Shown here: positions 7,765 to 16,360 of the stretch, piece by piece
How positions within the stretch are numbered: position 1 is the first letter of the stretch
How the letters are laid out: the number at the start of each line of letters is the position of its first letter
Assembly: GCF_003574625.1 (NCBI RefSeq)
Contig: NZ_QNUJ01000008.1
Location: forward strand, 1-64,000
Direction: 5' to 3'
Origin: Shinella zoogloeoides
GTDB taxonomy: Bacteria; Pseudomonadota; Alphaproteobacteria; Rhizobiales; Rhizobiaceae
DNA length: 64,000 bases
Notes under the pieces: generated by a model
What the model was told of the DNA's origin: nothing
Seen by the model: the letters and a program-made list of their open reading frames with translations, nothing else
Databases searched by the model: none
Made by a program: the position numbers and the translations under genes

Positions 7765-8790
7765 ATGCCAAGACCCACGATCAAGACCATCGCGCAGGAG
7801 ACGGGCCTTTCGATCGCCACCGTATCGAAGGCGCTGAACGACAGCCCGCAGGTGCGGCCGGAAACGCGCGCCATCGTCGTGGCTGCCGCTGAGCGCGTCG
7901 GCTACCAGCTCAACATGCATGGCGTGCAGCTTCGCACCGGAAAGACCTACCAGGTCGCCGCCATCATGACCGCGCCAGGCCCCAAGCAGAACGAATGGGA
8001 AGGCGTCGAATACGCCCAGCTCCTCAGCGGCATTTCCTGGGCGCTGGAAGAAAGCCCCTACCGCGTCTCGCTCTATGCCGTGCGCAATTTCGAGGAGAGC
8101 CTCGCCACCATCCGCCAGATCGTCTCCTTGAAGAAAGCCGACGGCATCATCGTGTCCGGTACCCGAGCGGACGATCCGCGCGTGCGCATCATGCAGGAGG
8201 CGAGCTTCCCCTTCGTCACCTACGGCATCACGCTGCACAATGCCCCGCATGCCTTCGTCGATGCCGACAACGACCGGATGATCCGCCACTCCGTCGCCCG
8301 CCTCGCCGAACGCGGCCACCGCCGCATCGCCCTGATCAATCCCATGGCCGAGCTCAGCTACGCCATCGTCCGCCTGGAAGCCTACCGAGAGGCCCTCGAA
8401 GCCGCCGGCCTCCCGTTCGACCCCGCCCTTATCGCCCACGGCCACCTGACGCCCGCCTTCGGCCGCGAGAACGTGCTTGGCATGTCCGCCCTGCCGAACC
8501 CGCCGACCGCCTATATCTGCGCCAACGAAGCCTCTGCCCTCGGCGCCTTCTCCGGCTTCCACGAGCGCGGCCTCGTCCACGGCCGCGATGCGGTGATCAA
8601 CGCGACCGACGACCTCAATGTCAGCCAGTACTTCGCCCCGCCGATCACCACCTACTACCTGCCGATCCACGAGCCGAGCGAGTTGCTCGGCCGATACATC
8701 CTGCGCCGCATGGAAGGCGAGCCGCCCGAGGCTCTGCAGGCGCTCATCATGCCCCAGCTGATCGAACGCTCCGACGACCGGCTCGCTTGA
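7765..8790 (+). CDS. LacI-family transcriptional regulator
   Basis: A 341-residue LacI/GalR-type repressor. The N-terminal helix-turn-helix and hinge are clear (TIKTIAQETGLSIATVSKALNDSPQVRPETR), followed by a periplasmic-binding-protein-like effector domain (KKADGIIVSGTRADDPRV, ICANEASALGAF, DAVINATDDLNVSQY). I chose the ATG at 7765 because it places the HTH a few residues from the start; the frame opens upstream at 7717. AAACGTTT palindromes lie in front of this gene and twice in front of the transporter/beta-galactosidase genes, so those genes are its likely targets. The effector is probably a sugar or glycoside, but this is inference. Confidence 0.92.
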   Translation: MPRPTIKTIAQETGLSIATVSKALNDSPQVRPETRAIVVAAAERVGYQLNMHGVQLRTGKTYQVAAIMTAPGPKQNEWEGVEYAQLLSGISWALEESPYRVSLYAVRNFEESLATIRQIVSLKKADGIIVSGTRADDPRVRIMQEASFPFVTYGITLHNAPHAFVDADNDRMIRHSVARLAERGHRRIALINPMAELSYAIVRLEAYREALEAAGLPFDPALIAHGHLTPAFGRENVLGMSALPNPPTAYICANEASALGAFSGFHERGLVHGRDAVINATDDLNVSQYFAPPITTYYLPIHEPSELLGRYILRRMEGEPPEALQALIMPQLIERSDDRLA

Positions 8791-8835
8791 CACGCTTCGC
8801 GAACTGTTGGATGGATGCGCCATCGGCGCTGCCCT

Positions 8836-8909
8836 GCGGGTATGATGTAATGGTAGCCTGTCAGCTTCCCAAGCTGAACGCGCGGGTTCGATTCCCGCTA
8901 CCCGCTCCA
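8836..8909 (+). tRNA. tRNA-Gly (anticodon CCC)
   Basis: A complete 74-base cloverleaf. The acceptor arms GCGGGTA (8836-8842) and TACCCGC (8899-8905) pair perfectly. The anticodon stem TCAGC/GCTGA encloses the loop TTCCCAA, giving anticodon CCC. The T arm contains GGTTCGATTCC, and the CCA end is encoded (8907-8909). It lies between the LacI-type gene and its presumed target operon. Confidence 0.96.
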
Positions 8910-8990
8910 GCCGCCTGTCCCTCTTCCTTTCTCACCTGAAGCCGTTGATTTTCCCACGCCTATGTCGCGGGTATCCCTTCGTGCGACTCA

Positions 8991-9031
8991 AAATAAAAAC
9001 GTTTATATTTCTTCTTGAAAACGTTTATATT
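8991..9031. promoter_or_regulatory. Pair of LacI-type operators before the ABC/GH42 cassette
   Basis: Two copies of AAAACGTTTATAT have AAACGTTT cores at 8997-9004 and 9019-9026, with centres 22 bases apart (about two helical turns, so on the same DNA face). They lie roughly 100 bases before the binding-protein start codon. The same core precedes the LacI-family gene. Confidence 0.75.
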
Positions 9032-9128
9032 CCTTGTTACCGTTTTGTCAGGATGGGAGGAGGGTGCCTGTCCGTGGGATTTGTCGAGTGTCTGCCGTTG
9101 TGGCGGAGCCGACGTTGAGGAGGAAGAG

Positions 9129-9875
9129 ATGAGGAAATTCGTTGCAACGCTTGCGCTTGCCGCTCTCGTGGCGGGCGGTGCCCATGCGGCCGATCTTGGC
9201 GGCAAGCTGCTGAAGGTCGGGTCCGACACGACCTCGCCGCCGATGGAGAGCGTCGACACGGCGACCGGGCAGATCGTCGGTTTCGACGTCGACGTGGTCA
9301 ATGCCGTCTGCGCCAAGATCAATTGCCAGGCCGAATTCGTGACGACGGGCTGGGACGGCATCTTCGCCGCGCTCGACCAGGGCAGCTTCGATCTCGTCGC
9401 CTCTGGCGTCTCGATCACCGACGAGCGCAAGAAGGCGATGGACTTCTCCGATCCCTACATCATCAACAGCCAGGCCGTGCTGACGCGCGCCGAGGACCAG
9501 GGCATCACGCTCGACAAGTTCAAGGCAGAAGGCCGCAAGCTCTCCGCCCAGGCCAACACGACGGACGCGCAGGTCGCCGAAGGTGTGGTCGGCAAGGAAA
9601 ACGTCGCCGCCTATGACAGCTTCAGCGCCGCCATCATCGCGCTCAAGAACAAGGACGTCGACGGCGTCGTGATCAACGGAGCGAACGCCGCCGCCTATGA
9701 GCGCGAATTCGCCGGCGAACTCGTCGCCTCCATCAAGGATCTGGAATCCGACCCGCTCGGCCTCGTCTTCCGCAAGGGCGACGAGAATGTCGCCGCCTTC
9801 AACGAGGGCCTGAAGGCCATCAAGGACGACGGCACGCTCGACAAGCTGATCGCCAAGTACTGGGGCCTCAAGTAA
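9129..9875 (+). CDS. ABC transporter substrate-binding protein (polar amino acid type)
   Basis: A 248-residue periplasmic solute-binding protein of family 3. A Sec signal peptide (MRKFVATLALAALVAGGAHA) precedes the mature domain, which shows the family motifs VGSDTTSPPMES, GFDVDVVNAVCAK, WDGIFAALDQGSFDLVASGVSITDERKK and the C-terminal LDKLIAKYWG. The ATG at 9129 has GAGGAGG at 9117-9123. It is the first gene behind the double LacI operator and precedes a permease, an SDR and a beta-galactosidase. The family usually binds amino acids or opines, so pairing with a glycosidase is unusual. The ligand is unknown. Confidence 0.92.
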   Translation: MRKFVATLALAALVAGGAHAADLGGKLLKVGSDTTSPPMESVDTATGQIVGFDVDVVNAVCAKINCQAEFVTTGWDGIFAALDQGSFDLVASGVSITDERKKAMDFSDPYIINSQAVLTRAEDQGITLDKFKAEGRKLSAQANTTDAQVAEGVVGKENVAAYDSFSAAIIALKNKDVDGVVINGANAAAYEREFAGELVASIKDLESDPLGLVFRKGDENVAAFNEGLKAIKDDGTLDKLIAKYWGLK

Positions 9876-9883
9876 GGCTCGCG

Positions 9884-9911
9884 CGGGGGCGCCGTCTGGC
9901 GCTCCCGTTTC
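9884..9911 (+). terminator. Attenuator-like hairpin between binding protein and permease genes
   Basis: A 10-base-pair GC-rich stem (9884-9893 with 9898-9907, one G-T wobble, loop GTCT) is followed by TTTCC. Hairpins at this spot commonly lower downstream expression or stabilise the upstream binding-protein mRNA; that role is inferred here. Confidence 0.55.
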
Positions 9912-9938
9912 CTTCCCGATTGCGCCGCGGAGGCCGGA

Positions 9939-11594
9939 ATGTCGTTCGTCAGAAGCGTGAGGCCCAGCAATCTGGTGATCCTCGCCGCGCTGCCCTTCAT
10001 CGTCTATCTCTTTGCCTCCTCGGGCGATTACCAGCGCGCGCTACGCGCCATCCTCGGCATCGAGCCGGGCTCGGGCGCCTATGTGCCGGGCTTCCTGCTG
10101 CTGACGGTCGCCTTTTCTGCGGGCCTCGGCGTCCTGATCCTGTCCCGGGCGAAGGCCGCGCGGCCGCGCCTGACGATCGCCACCGGCCTCGTCGCCCTCG
10201 TCGCGACGGCTGCCATTCTGGCCGGCGATCTCGTCCATCCCTTCATCGCCTCCGTGGTGGCGAACGGCGTCGATGCGTTCAAGTCCGACCTCGTGGTCAA
10301 GGGCGTGACGCCCCGTCAGCTGACGGAAGCGGCCGACCTCATGGTGCACGGCGTGGAAGGCTGGCTCTGGCCGGCCTATGCCGTGCTTCTGCTCGCCGGC
10401 CTCGGCCTGCTCTTCCTCGGCAGCCGGGCGGCCGTGCCGGCGGAAAGCCGCGCGCGCCGCGCCGGCTCCTGGCTCACCGGCCTGCTCAACGGCGCAGGCC
10501 TCGTCTTCGTACTGCTTTTTGCCCATCTCGCCTTCGCCTCGGGCCTTGCCACGACCATCCGCGCCGCCATCGCGGCCTATATCCTCGCCGCCATTCTCGG
10601 CCTCGTCTGGGTGGGGCTCTTGAAGCTGCGGTATACGCGCCGCAACCTCGTCACCTTCGCTGTGCTGACGGCCGTCTTCGCCGCCCTTTCGGCCTGGTTC
10701 CTGCTGCAGCCGAAGGATGGCTACGTGCTGGCCGGCACGCTGGAAGGCAAGGTCGGCATCATCACCAATACGCCCTCCGGCCTCATCAGTGCCGTGCGCT
10801 TCGGCCAGTACGAGGGCGGCCCGACGACCGAGACGCCGGTGCGCACTTTCGTGACGCCGCAGCAGGCCATCGAGGCCATCGGCAAGAAGGAGGATGTCAG
10901 CGGCGCCTTGCTGCCGTCGGCCTCCGTTCCCGCCGACTGGCCGCGCCTCTGGCAGATCGAGGCGCTGAACGACCGCGACCGCGCCACCGGCATCACCTTC
11001 GCCGTCATCGCCATCATCCTTGGGCTGCTCACCTTCGGCGGCTTCCTGCATCGCCGCCATCCGCTGTCCATCGGCTCGGAATTCGTCGTCGATACGATCC
11101 GCGGCATCCCCATGCTCGTCATCGTGCTCTATGTCGGCCTGCCGCTGTCGGGCGCGCTGAAGGATGCGACGGCCGGCGTCTTCGATCCGCCGAACCTGAT
11201 GCGCGGCATCGTCGCCATGGCGCTCGCCTATTCGGCCTATCTCGCGGAAATCTTCCGCTCGGGCATCAACGCCATTCCGGCGGGCCAGATCGAGGCGGCG
11301 GGCAGCCTCGGGCTCAACCGCTGGCAGACGGCGCGGCTGGTCATCCTGCCGCAGGCCTTCCGCATCGTCATTCCGCCGCTCGGCAACGAGCTGATCGCGA
11401 TCCTGAAGGACACCTCGCTGCTCTCCATCCTGTCGATCCGCGACATCACGCAGCGCATGCGCGAGTTCCAGTCGGCGAGCTTCCTGCCGTTCGCGCCCTA
11501 CAATTCGGCGGCGATCCTCTACATCCTGCTGACGCTTGCCGCCGCCAGCCTCATCAGCCTCATCGAGAAGAAATATGACGTCAAGCACCGCTGA
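9939..11594 (+). CDS. ABC transporter permease, polar amino acid type, with large N-terminal extension
   Basis: At 551 residues this is more than twice the length of a typical family permease. The C-terminal 200 residues are a standard domain, including the EAA loop (GQIEAAGSLGLNRWQTARLVILPQAF). Before it are about six hydrophobic segments (residues 8-255) and a soluble stretch at about 260-350 (GTLEGKVGIITNTPSGL, TPQQAIEAIGKKEDVSGALL) that loosely resembles part of a solute-binding protein. The ATG at 9939 has GCGGAGG upstream. No ATPase gene lies in the cassette, so a shared ATPase elsewhere must energise it if it works as a normal importer. Confidence 0.88.
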   Translation: MSFVRSVRPSNLVILAALPFIVYLFASSGDYQRALRAILGIEPGSGAYVPGFLLLTVAFSAGLGVLILSRAKAARPRLTIATGLVALVATAAILAGDLVHPFIASVVANGVDAFKSDLVVKGVTPRQLTEAADLMVHGVEGWLWPAYAVLLLAGLGLLFLGSRAAVPAESRARRAGSWLTGLLNGAGLVFVLLFAHLAFASGLATTIRAAIAAYILAAILGLVWVGLLKLRYTRRNLVTFAVLTAVFAALSAWFLLQPKDGYVLAGTLEGKVGIITNTPSGLISAVRFGQYEGGPTTETPVRTFVTPQQAIEAIGKKEDVSGALLPSASVPADWPRLWQIEALNDRDRATGITFAVIAIILGLLTFGGFLHRRHPLSIGSEFVVDTIRGIPMLVIVLYVGLPLSGALKDATAGVFDPPNLMRGIVAMALAYSAYLAEIFRSGINAIPAGQIEAAGSLGLNRWQTARLVILPQAFRIVIPPLGNELIAILKDTSLLSILSIRDITQRMREFQSASFLPFAPYNSAAILYILLTLAAASLISLIEKKYDVKHR

Positions 11595-12252
11595 CAGGGG
11601 AACGGTCCTCATCACCGGCGCCTCGCGCGGGCTCGGCCGGATGCTTGCCGATCTCTATGCGGCGGCGGGCCTGCGCGTCATCGCCTGCATGCGGCAAGCG
11701 TCGCCCGGTGCCGAAGCGCTCGACGTTGCGGATGAGGGCTCCATCGCCGCGCTCGGCGAGAGGCTGCAAGGCCAGCCGGTCGATATCGTCATCAACAATG
11801 CGGCGATCCGCGGCGATGCCGGCGGCCTCGGGTCATTGGCGACAGGCGATTTCCTCGAGGTCATGCGCGTCAATGCGCTCGCGCCCCTGCTGCTTGCCCG
11901 CGCGCTCCGGCCCAATCTTCTGGCCGGCCGCCGCAAGGTCCTCGTCAATATCAGCAGCCGTGCCGGCTCGCTGGCCGAAGGCACGATCGACGACGATGAC
12001 GGCGACTACGCCTACCGCTGTTCCAAGGCGGCGCTCAACATGGCGACGGTCAAGCTGGCGCAGGATTTCCGCCGCGACGGCATCGCCGTGATTTCGCTGC
12101 ATCCCGGCTGGGTGCGCACGGATATGGGCGGCGCGGAAGCCGCCATCGACGTGGCCGAGAGCGCGGCGGGCCTGAAGGCTCTGATCGACGCCACGACACT
12201 CGCCGAAACCGGAAGTTTCCGGGCTTACGACGGCCGCACGGTCGCCTGGTAA
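11575..12252 (+). CDS. Short-chain dehydrogenase/reductase (SDR)
   Basis: A 225-residue classical SDR with the NAD(P) motif TGASRGLG near residue 12, NNAAIRGDAG (the NNAG-type motif), an active-site serine in NISSRAGSL and the catalytic YRCSK (YxxxK). The ATG at 11575 overlaps the permease end by 20 bases, so the two are translationally coupled and in one operon. The substrate is unknown; oxidation or reduction of an imported glycoside-derived compound would fit the context. Confidence 0.87.
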   Translation: MTSSTADRGTVLITGASRGLGRMLADLYAAAGLRVIACMRQASPGAEALDVADEGSIAALGERLQGQPVDIVINNAAIRGDAGGLGSLATGDFLEVMRVNALAPLLLARALRPNLLAGRRKVLVNISSRAGSLAEGTIDDDDGDYAYRCSKAALNMATVKLAQDFRRDGIAVISLHPGWVRTDMGGAEAAIDVAESAAGLKALIDATTLAETGSFRAYDGRTVAW

Positions 12253-12374
12253 AGCCCCTCCGATCGTAACGATGACGGCGCCATGGAACCGGTGCCGGGA
12301 ATGACAAGGACAAGAAAGTGCATAAGCCGCTAGACCACCGGAACCGCTTCGATGCCGCCCGCAAGGAGGCCGGC

Positions 12375-14339
12375 ATGCTGGAGCTTGGCGTCTGCTACTA
12401 TCCGGAACAGTGGCCGCGCGAGAAATGGGACGAGGACGCCCGCCGCATGGTCGAGCTCGGCCTTGCCTGGGTGCGCATCGGTGAATTCGCCTGGTCGCAT
12501 ATCGAGCCGCAATCCGGCGTCTTCCACTGGGAGTGGATGGACGAGGCGATCGAGGTGCTCGGCCGCGCCGGCCTCAAGGTCATCCTCGGCACGCCGACGG
12601 CCGCCCCGCCGAAATGGCTGATCGATCGTTACCCGGATATCCTTCCGGTCGATGCGCGCGGCGTCGTGCGCAAGTTCGGCGCGCGCCGGCATTACTGCTT
12701 CTCCAGCCGCCGCTACCGCGTGGAGGCTGCGCGCATCACCGAGGCCATGGCGCGCCGCTACGGCGACAACCCCTTCGTGCACGCCTGGCAGACGGACAAC
12801 GAATACGGCGACCATGACACGATCCACAGCTATTCCGACGAGGCGAAGCGCGCCTTCCGCGAATGGCTCGCCGCGCGCTACGGCACCGTCGAGGCGCTGA
12901 ACGAGGCCTGGGGCACCCGCTTCTGGAGCATGCATTACAACGGCTTCGAGGAGGTGGACCTGCCGAACAACCTCGTCGAGGAGCCGACGCCGAGCCATCT
13001 GGTCGATTACTTCCGCTTCTCGTCGGATCAGGTGAAGAGCTTCAACAAGGCGCAGGTGGAGATCATCCGTCGCCATTCGCCGGGCCGCCTCGTCACGCAT
13101 AATTTCATGAACCAGAACACCGACTTCGATCACTACAAGGTCGGCGAGGATATCGATGTCGCTTCCTGGGACGTCTATCCGATGGGCGGTCTCATCAACG
13201 GCCGGCTGAGCAACGAGGAGAAGGCACGCTACCTGCGTGTCGCCGATCCCGACCAGACGGCGTTCAACCACGATCTCTACCGCGCCGTCGGCAAGGGCCG
13301 CGTCTGGGTGATGGAGCAGCAGCCGGGGCCGGTGAACTGGGCGGCCTACAACCAGTCGCCCGCCGACGGCATGGTGCGCCTGTGGACCTGGCTCGCCTAT
13401 GCCCATGGCGTCGACATGGTCTCCTATTTCCGCTGGCGCCAGGCGCCCTTCGCGCAGGAGCAGTTCCATGCCGGCCTGCTGCTGCCGAACAGCGAGGCCG
13501 ACCAGGGCTATCTGGAGGTTGCCGAGGTCGCCGCGGAAATGGCGCGCCTGCCGCAAGGTGAGGTCCGCGAAAAGGCAGCGGTCGCCATCATGCTCGATTA
13601 CGAATCGCGCTATGCCACCCGCGCCCTGCCGCAGGGCAGGGGCTATGCCGCCTCCGCCATCGCGCTCGACTGGTATTCCGCGGTCTCCCGGCTCGGCGTC
13701 GATGTCGATTTCATCGGCCAGCATTCCGATCTTGCGGGCTACAGGCTGGTGCTTGCGCCCGATCTCGTCATCCCCGATGCGGATTTCATTGCCCGGCTAA
13801 AGGCCTCCGGCGCCAAGGCGCTGTTCGGCCCGCGCAGCGGCAGCAAGACGCGCGACATGCACATTCCCGCCGACCTGCCGCCCGGCCCGCTCGCCGACCT
13901 TATCGATTTCCGCGTGACGCGCGTGGAGTCCCTGCCGGACTACCACAGCGAGCCCGTGCGCTACGGCAATGCCAGCCATCCGGTCACCGGCTGGCGCGAG
14001 ATGATCCGCACCAGCGAGACGGTACTCGCGACCTTCGAGGGCCCGCACCATGCCGGCACCCCGGCGGTGATCGGCAACGAGCGCGCGCGCTATGCCGCCA
14101 CCCTGCCGCAGGGCGACTTCCTGATGCGGCTGGTGGGCGACACGCTCGGCTGGGCGGGCGTCGTAAGCCTGCCTGATCTCGGCGACCTCCGGCTTGCTCG
14201 CCGCGGCCGCCTGCGCTTCGCCTTCAACTATGGCAGCGCCCCGGCCACCGTGCCGGCCGCTCCCGATGCCGATTTCCTCGTCGGTGCTCGTGAGCTCGCG
14301 CCGGTCGGTGTGGCGATCTGGACGGAAGACGGGCGCTGA
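12375..14339 (+). CDS. Beta-galactosidase, glycoside hydrolase family 42
   Basis: A 654-residue GH42 enzyme with no signal peptide, so cytoplasmic. The TIM-barrel start LGVCYYPEQWPREKW is typical. The acid/base glutamate is E143 in TDNEYGD and the nucleophile is E314 in WVMEQQPGP. A C-terminal trimerisation-like domain and beta region follow. The ATG at 12375 has AAGGAGG at 12363-12369; the open upstream frame to 12318 is not needed. It is last in the LacI-regulated cassette. GH42 enzymes cleave beta-galactosides and sometimes alpha-L-arabinopyranosides, so the natural substrate need not be lactose. Confidence 0.94.
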   Translation: MLELGVCYYPEQWPREKWDEDARRMVELGLAWVRIGEFAWSHIEPQSGVFHWEWMDEAIEVLGRAGLKVILGTPTAAPPKWLIDRYPDILPVDARGVVRKFGARRHYCFSSRRYRVEAARITEAMARRYGDNPFVHAWQTDNEYGDHDTIHSYSDEAKRAFREWLAARYGTVEALNEAWGTRFWSMHYNGFEEVDLPNNLVEEPTPSHLVDYFRFSSDQVKSFNKAQVEIIRRHSPGRLVTHNFMNQNTDFDHYKVGEDIDVASWDVYPMGGLINGRLSNEEKARYLRVADPDQTAFNHDLYRAVGKGRVWVMEQQPGPVNWAAYNQSPADGMVRLWTWLAYAHGVDMVSYFRWRQAPFAQEQFHAGLLLPNSEADQGYLEVAEVAAEMARLPQGEVREKAAVAIMLDYESRYATRALPQGRGYAASAIALDWYSAVSRLGVDVDFIGQHSDLAGYRLVLAPDLVIPDADFIARLKASGAKALFGPRSGSKTRDMHIPADLPPGPLADLIDFRVTRVESLPDYHSEPVRYGNASHPVTGWREMIRTSETVLATFEGPHHAGTPAVIGNERARYAATLPQGDFLMRLVGDTLGWAGVVSLPDLGDLRLARRGRLRFAFNYGSAPATVPAAPDADFLVGARELAPVGVAIWTEDGR

Positions 14340-14355
14340 TACCAACCCCGGCCGC

Positions 14356-16305
14356 TCACTCGGCGGCGGCCGGCATCGCTTCGGGCTGCACCTTCGTCTG
14401 TGCCGGCCGGTGGGCCGTCTTGTTCCAGAAGAACGGGTTGCTGTGCAATTCGCGCACGGCGCGCCAGGCGGCTTGCGAGATGAGCAGCCAGTAAAGCGGC
14501 GTCAGCAGCCAGCGCGGACCGACCGCCAGCCGCTCGGCCTGCGTCATGCCGATGCGGCCGAGCGCGATGAAGACCGCATAACTGCCGGCGATATTGGCGA
14601 AGTCGAGGGCGAAGAGCGTCAGGTCGAGCGGGCCGACGGTGGTCGCCTCCAGCACCGCGAGGCGCCAGACGATGACGCCGATATAGCCGAGGATCAGCGG
14701 ATGGGCGAGCGAGGAGAGAATGAGCCCGCCCACCAGCACCTGGAAGACGAGGCTCGGCCCGAGTCCCATTTCGCGCACCAGCTGCGCGGGCTTGCGCATC
14801 AGCACCAGCCATGTCTGCAGCCAGCCCTTGAACCAGCGCGTGCGCTGGCCGAGCCAGGCGCGGACCTGCGTCGGCGCCTCCTCATAGGTTGGCCGGCTGA
14901 TCACCCCGCATCGGTAGCCGCGCCGGTAGAGGCGCAGGCCAAGGTCGGCATCCTCGGTGACGTTATAGGGATCCCACCCGCCGACCTCCTGCAGCACCGC
15001 GGTGCGGAAATGGTTCGACGTGCCGCCGAGCGGCATCGGCATGCGCGCGGCGGCGAGCCGCGGCAGCAGCACGCGGAAGAGGCCGGCATATTCGACCGCG
15101 AAGAGCGCACTGATCCAGTTCTCCCGCGCATTGGTGATGATCAGCGGCGCCTGGAGGCAGGCGATATGCGCCGGCCCCGCCGTGAAGGTGCGCCAGGCCT
15201 CCTCCAGCTGCATCGGGTCGACCCGGTCCTCCGCGTCGTAGATGACGAGATAGTCGCCCCGCGCCGCGCCCAGCGCATAGGTCAGCGCCTTCGGCTTGGT
15301 GCGCGGCCGGCCGGGTGGCACCTCCACCACCTCGTATTGCGGGCCGAGCGGCATGGCGGCGAGCGCGTCCAGCGTTTCCCGGTCGTCCGCCTCGCAGATC
15401 AGCTTGATGTCGAGGCAGGAGGCCGGCCATCGCAGCCGGTCGAGCGTGGCGACGAGCTGCGGCACCACCGCGGCCTCCCGGTAGAGCGCGACGAAGACGG
15501 AATAGACCGGCCGCTGGCCAACCGGCAATGTCGGGCGCGGGCGGTACGTCTCCCACCATTTGGCGAAGAGCGCCACGGCGCGGATGACGACGGTGGCGGA
15601 AAAGAAGAGGCCGAGCACGATATGCAGCAGCAACAGCACCGTGCCCGGCTGCGTGAGGAGCAGCATGGTGACGAGCGTGAGCGCGGTGCCGATATAGAAT
15701 CCCTGCTGCCCCCAGAGCGTGATGCGGGCGCTCGCCTCCGGCGCCGTGCCGAAAAGCTGCTCGACCGTCTCGCGCAGCCGGCGGCCGCGGCCCGCCTGCC
15801 AGAGGGCGGCGCGCAGCGCGGTGGGCGTGGTGGCGATCATCCGGGAGCGCATTTCCCCGGAAGCCTGCAGCCTCTCGCGAAGATCATCGAGCCGCGCCGC
15901 GCTCGGCACGATCGCCGTTATCGGCGCGCGGGCCGGCTGGCGCAGCCGCACCATCACCGGCTCGACGAGCTGGCTGTCCGCCCCGGGCAGGTCCTCGATC
16001 TCCTTCGGGTCCAGCGCGGGATGGAAGGGCAGGCCGAGGATATCGGCAAGCGCTTCGTAATAGATATCGTGCGAGACGACGCCGCTCGCCAGCACCTCGG
16101 CTTCCAGTGTCGTGCCGTTCCGGCCGGCCTGCACCAGCATGGCGGAAATCAGCGGCTTGGAAAGGCCGAGCCGGCGGAAGAGCCGCGCCTCCTCCATGAG
16201 GCGGTCGGGCACCTGTCCCTCCTCGGTCGGCGGCAGGACCGTCTCCTGCCGGACACCGATTGCGGTGGCGAAAGCCATGTCGTCGGGATACTCTGCCAGC
16301 GTCAT
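14356..16305 (-). CDS. Membrane glycosyltransferase family 2 with N-terminal GspE-N-like domain
   Basis: A 649-residue processive-type GT2. The first ~190 residues (LFRRLGLSKPLISAMLVQAG, ADILGLPFHPALDP) resemble the N-terminal domain of type II secretion ATPase GspE. Two hydrophobic segments (about 200-245) precede the catalytic domain with DAEDRVDP near 356, TEDADLGLRL near 448 and QRTRWFKGW near 486, the D,D,D,QxxRW signature. More membrane helices follow. The minus frame is open to 17154, but the ATG at 16305 removes overlap with the divergent gene. The product is probably an exopolysaccharide or beta-glucan; the sugar is unknown. Confidence 0.88.
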   Translation of the reverse strand: MTLAEYPDDMAFATAIGVRQETVLPPTEEGQVPDRLMEEARLFRRLGLSKPLISAMLVQAGRNGTTLEAEVLASGVVSHDIYYEALADILGLPFHPALDPKEIEDLPGADSQLVEPVMVRLRQPARAPITAIVPSAARLDDLRERLQASGEMRSRMIATTPTALRAALWQAGRGRRLRETVEQLFGTAPEASARITLWGQQGFYIGTALTLVTMLLLTQPGTVLLLLHIVLGLFFSATVVIRAVALFAKWWETYRPRPTLPVGQRPVYSVFVALYREAAVVPQLVATLDRLRWPASCLDIKLICEADDRETLDALAAMPLGPQYEVVEVPPGRPRTKPKALTYALGAARGDYLVIYDAEDRVDPMQLEEAWRTFTAGPAHIACLQAPLIITNARENWISALFAVEYAGLFRVLLPRLAAARMPMPLGGTSNHFRTAVLQEVGGWDPYNVTEDADLGLRLYRRGYRCGVISRPTYEEAPTQVRAWLGQRTRWFKGWLQTWLVLMRKPAQLVREMGLGPSLVFQVLVGGLILSSLAHPLILGYIGVIVWRLAVLEATTVGPLDLTLFALDFANIAGSYAVFIALGRIGMTQAERLAVGPRWLLTPLYWLLISQAAWRAVRELHSNPFFWNKTAHRPAQTKVQPEAMPAAAE

Positions 16306-16360
16306 GCCGTCCCACCGTCGCTTTCGCGCCGGCGCCCTCCTAAACCCCAAGTTGATTGTA

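Noticed and set aside
9120-12252. A standard complete ABC importer operon
   Set aside because: I looked for Walker A, signature and Walker B motifs in all genes of this cassette and found none, so it cannot be called complete.
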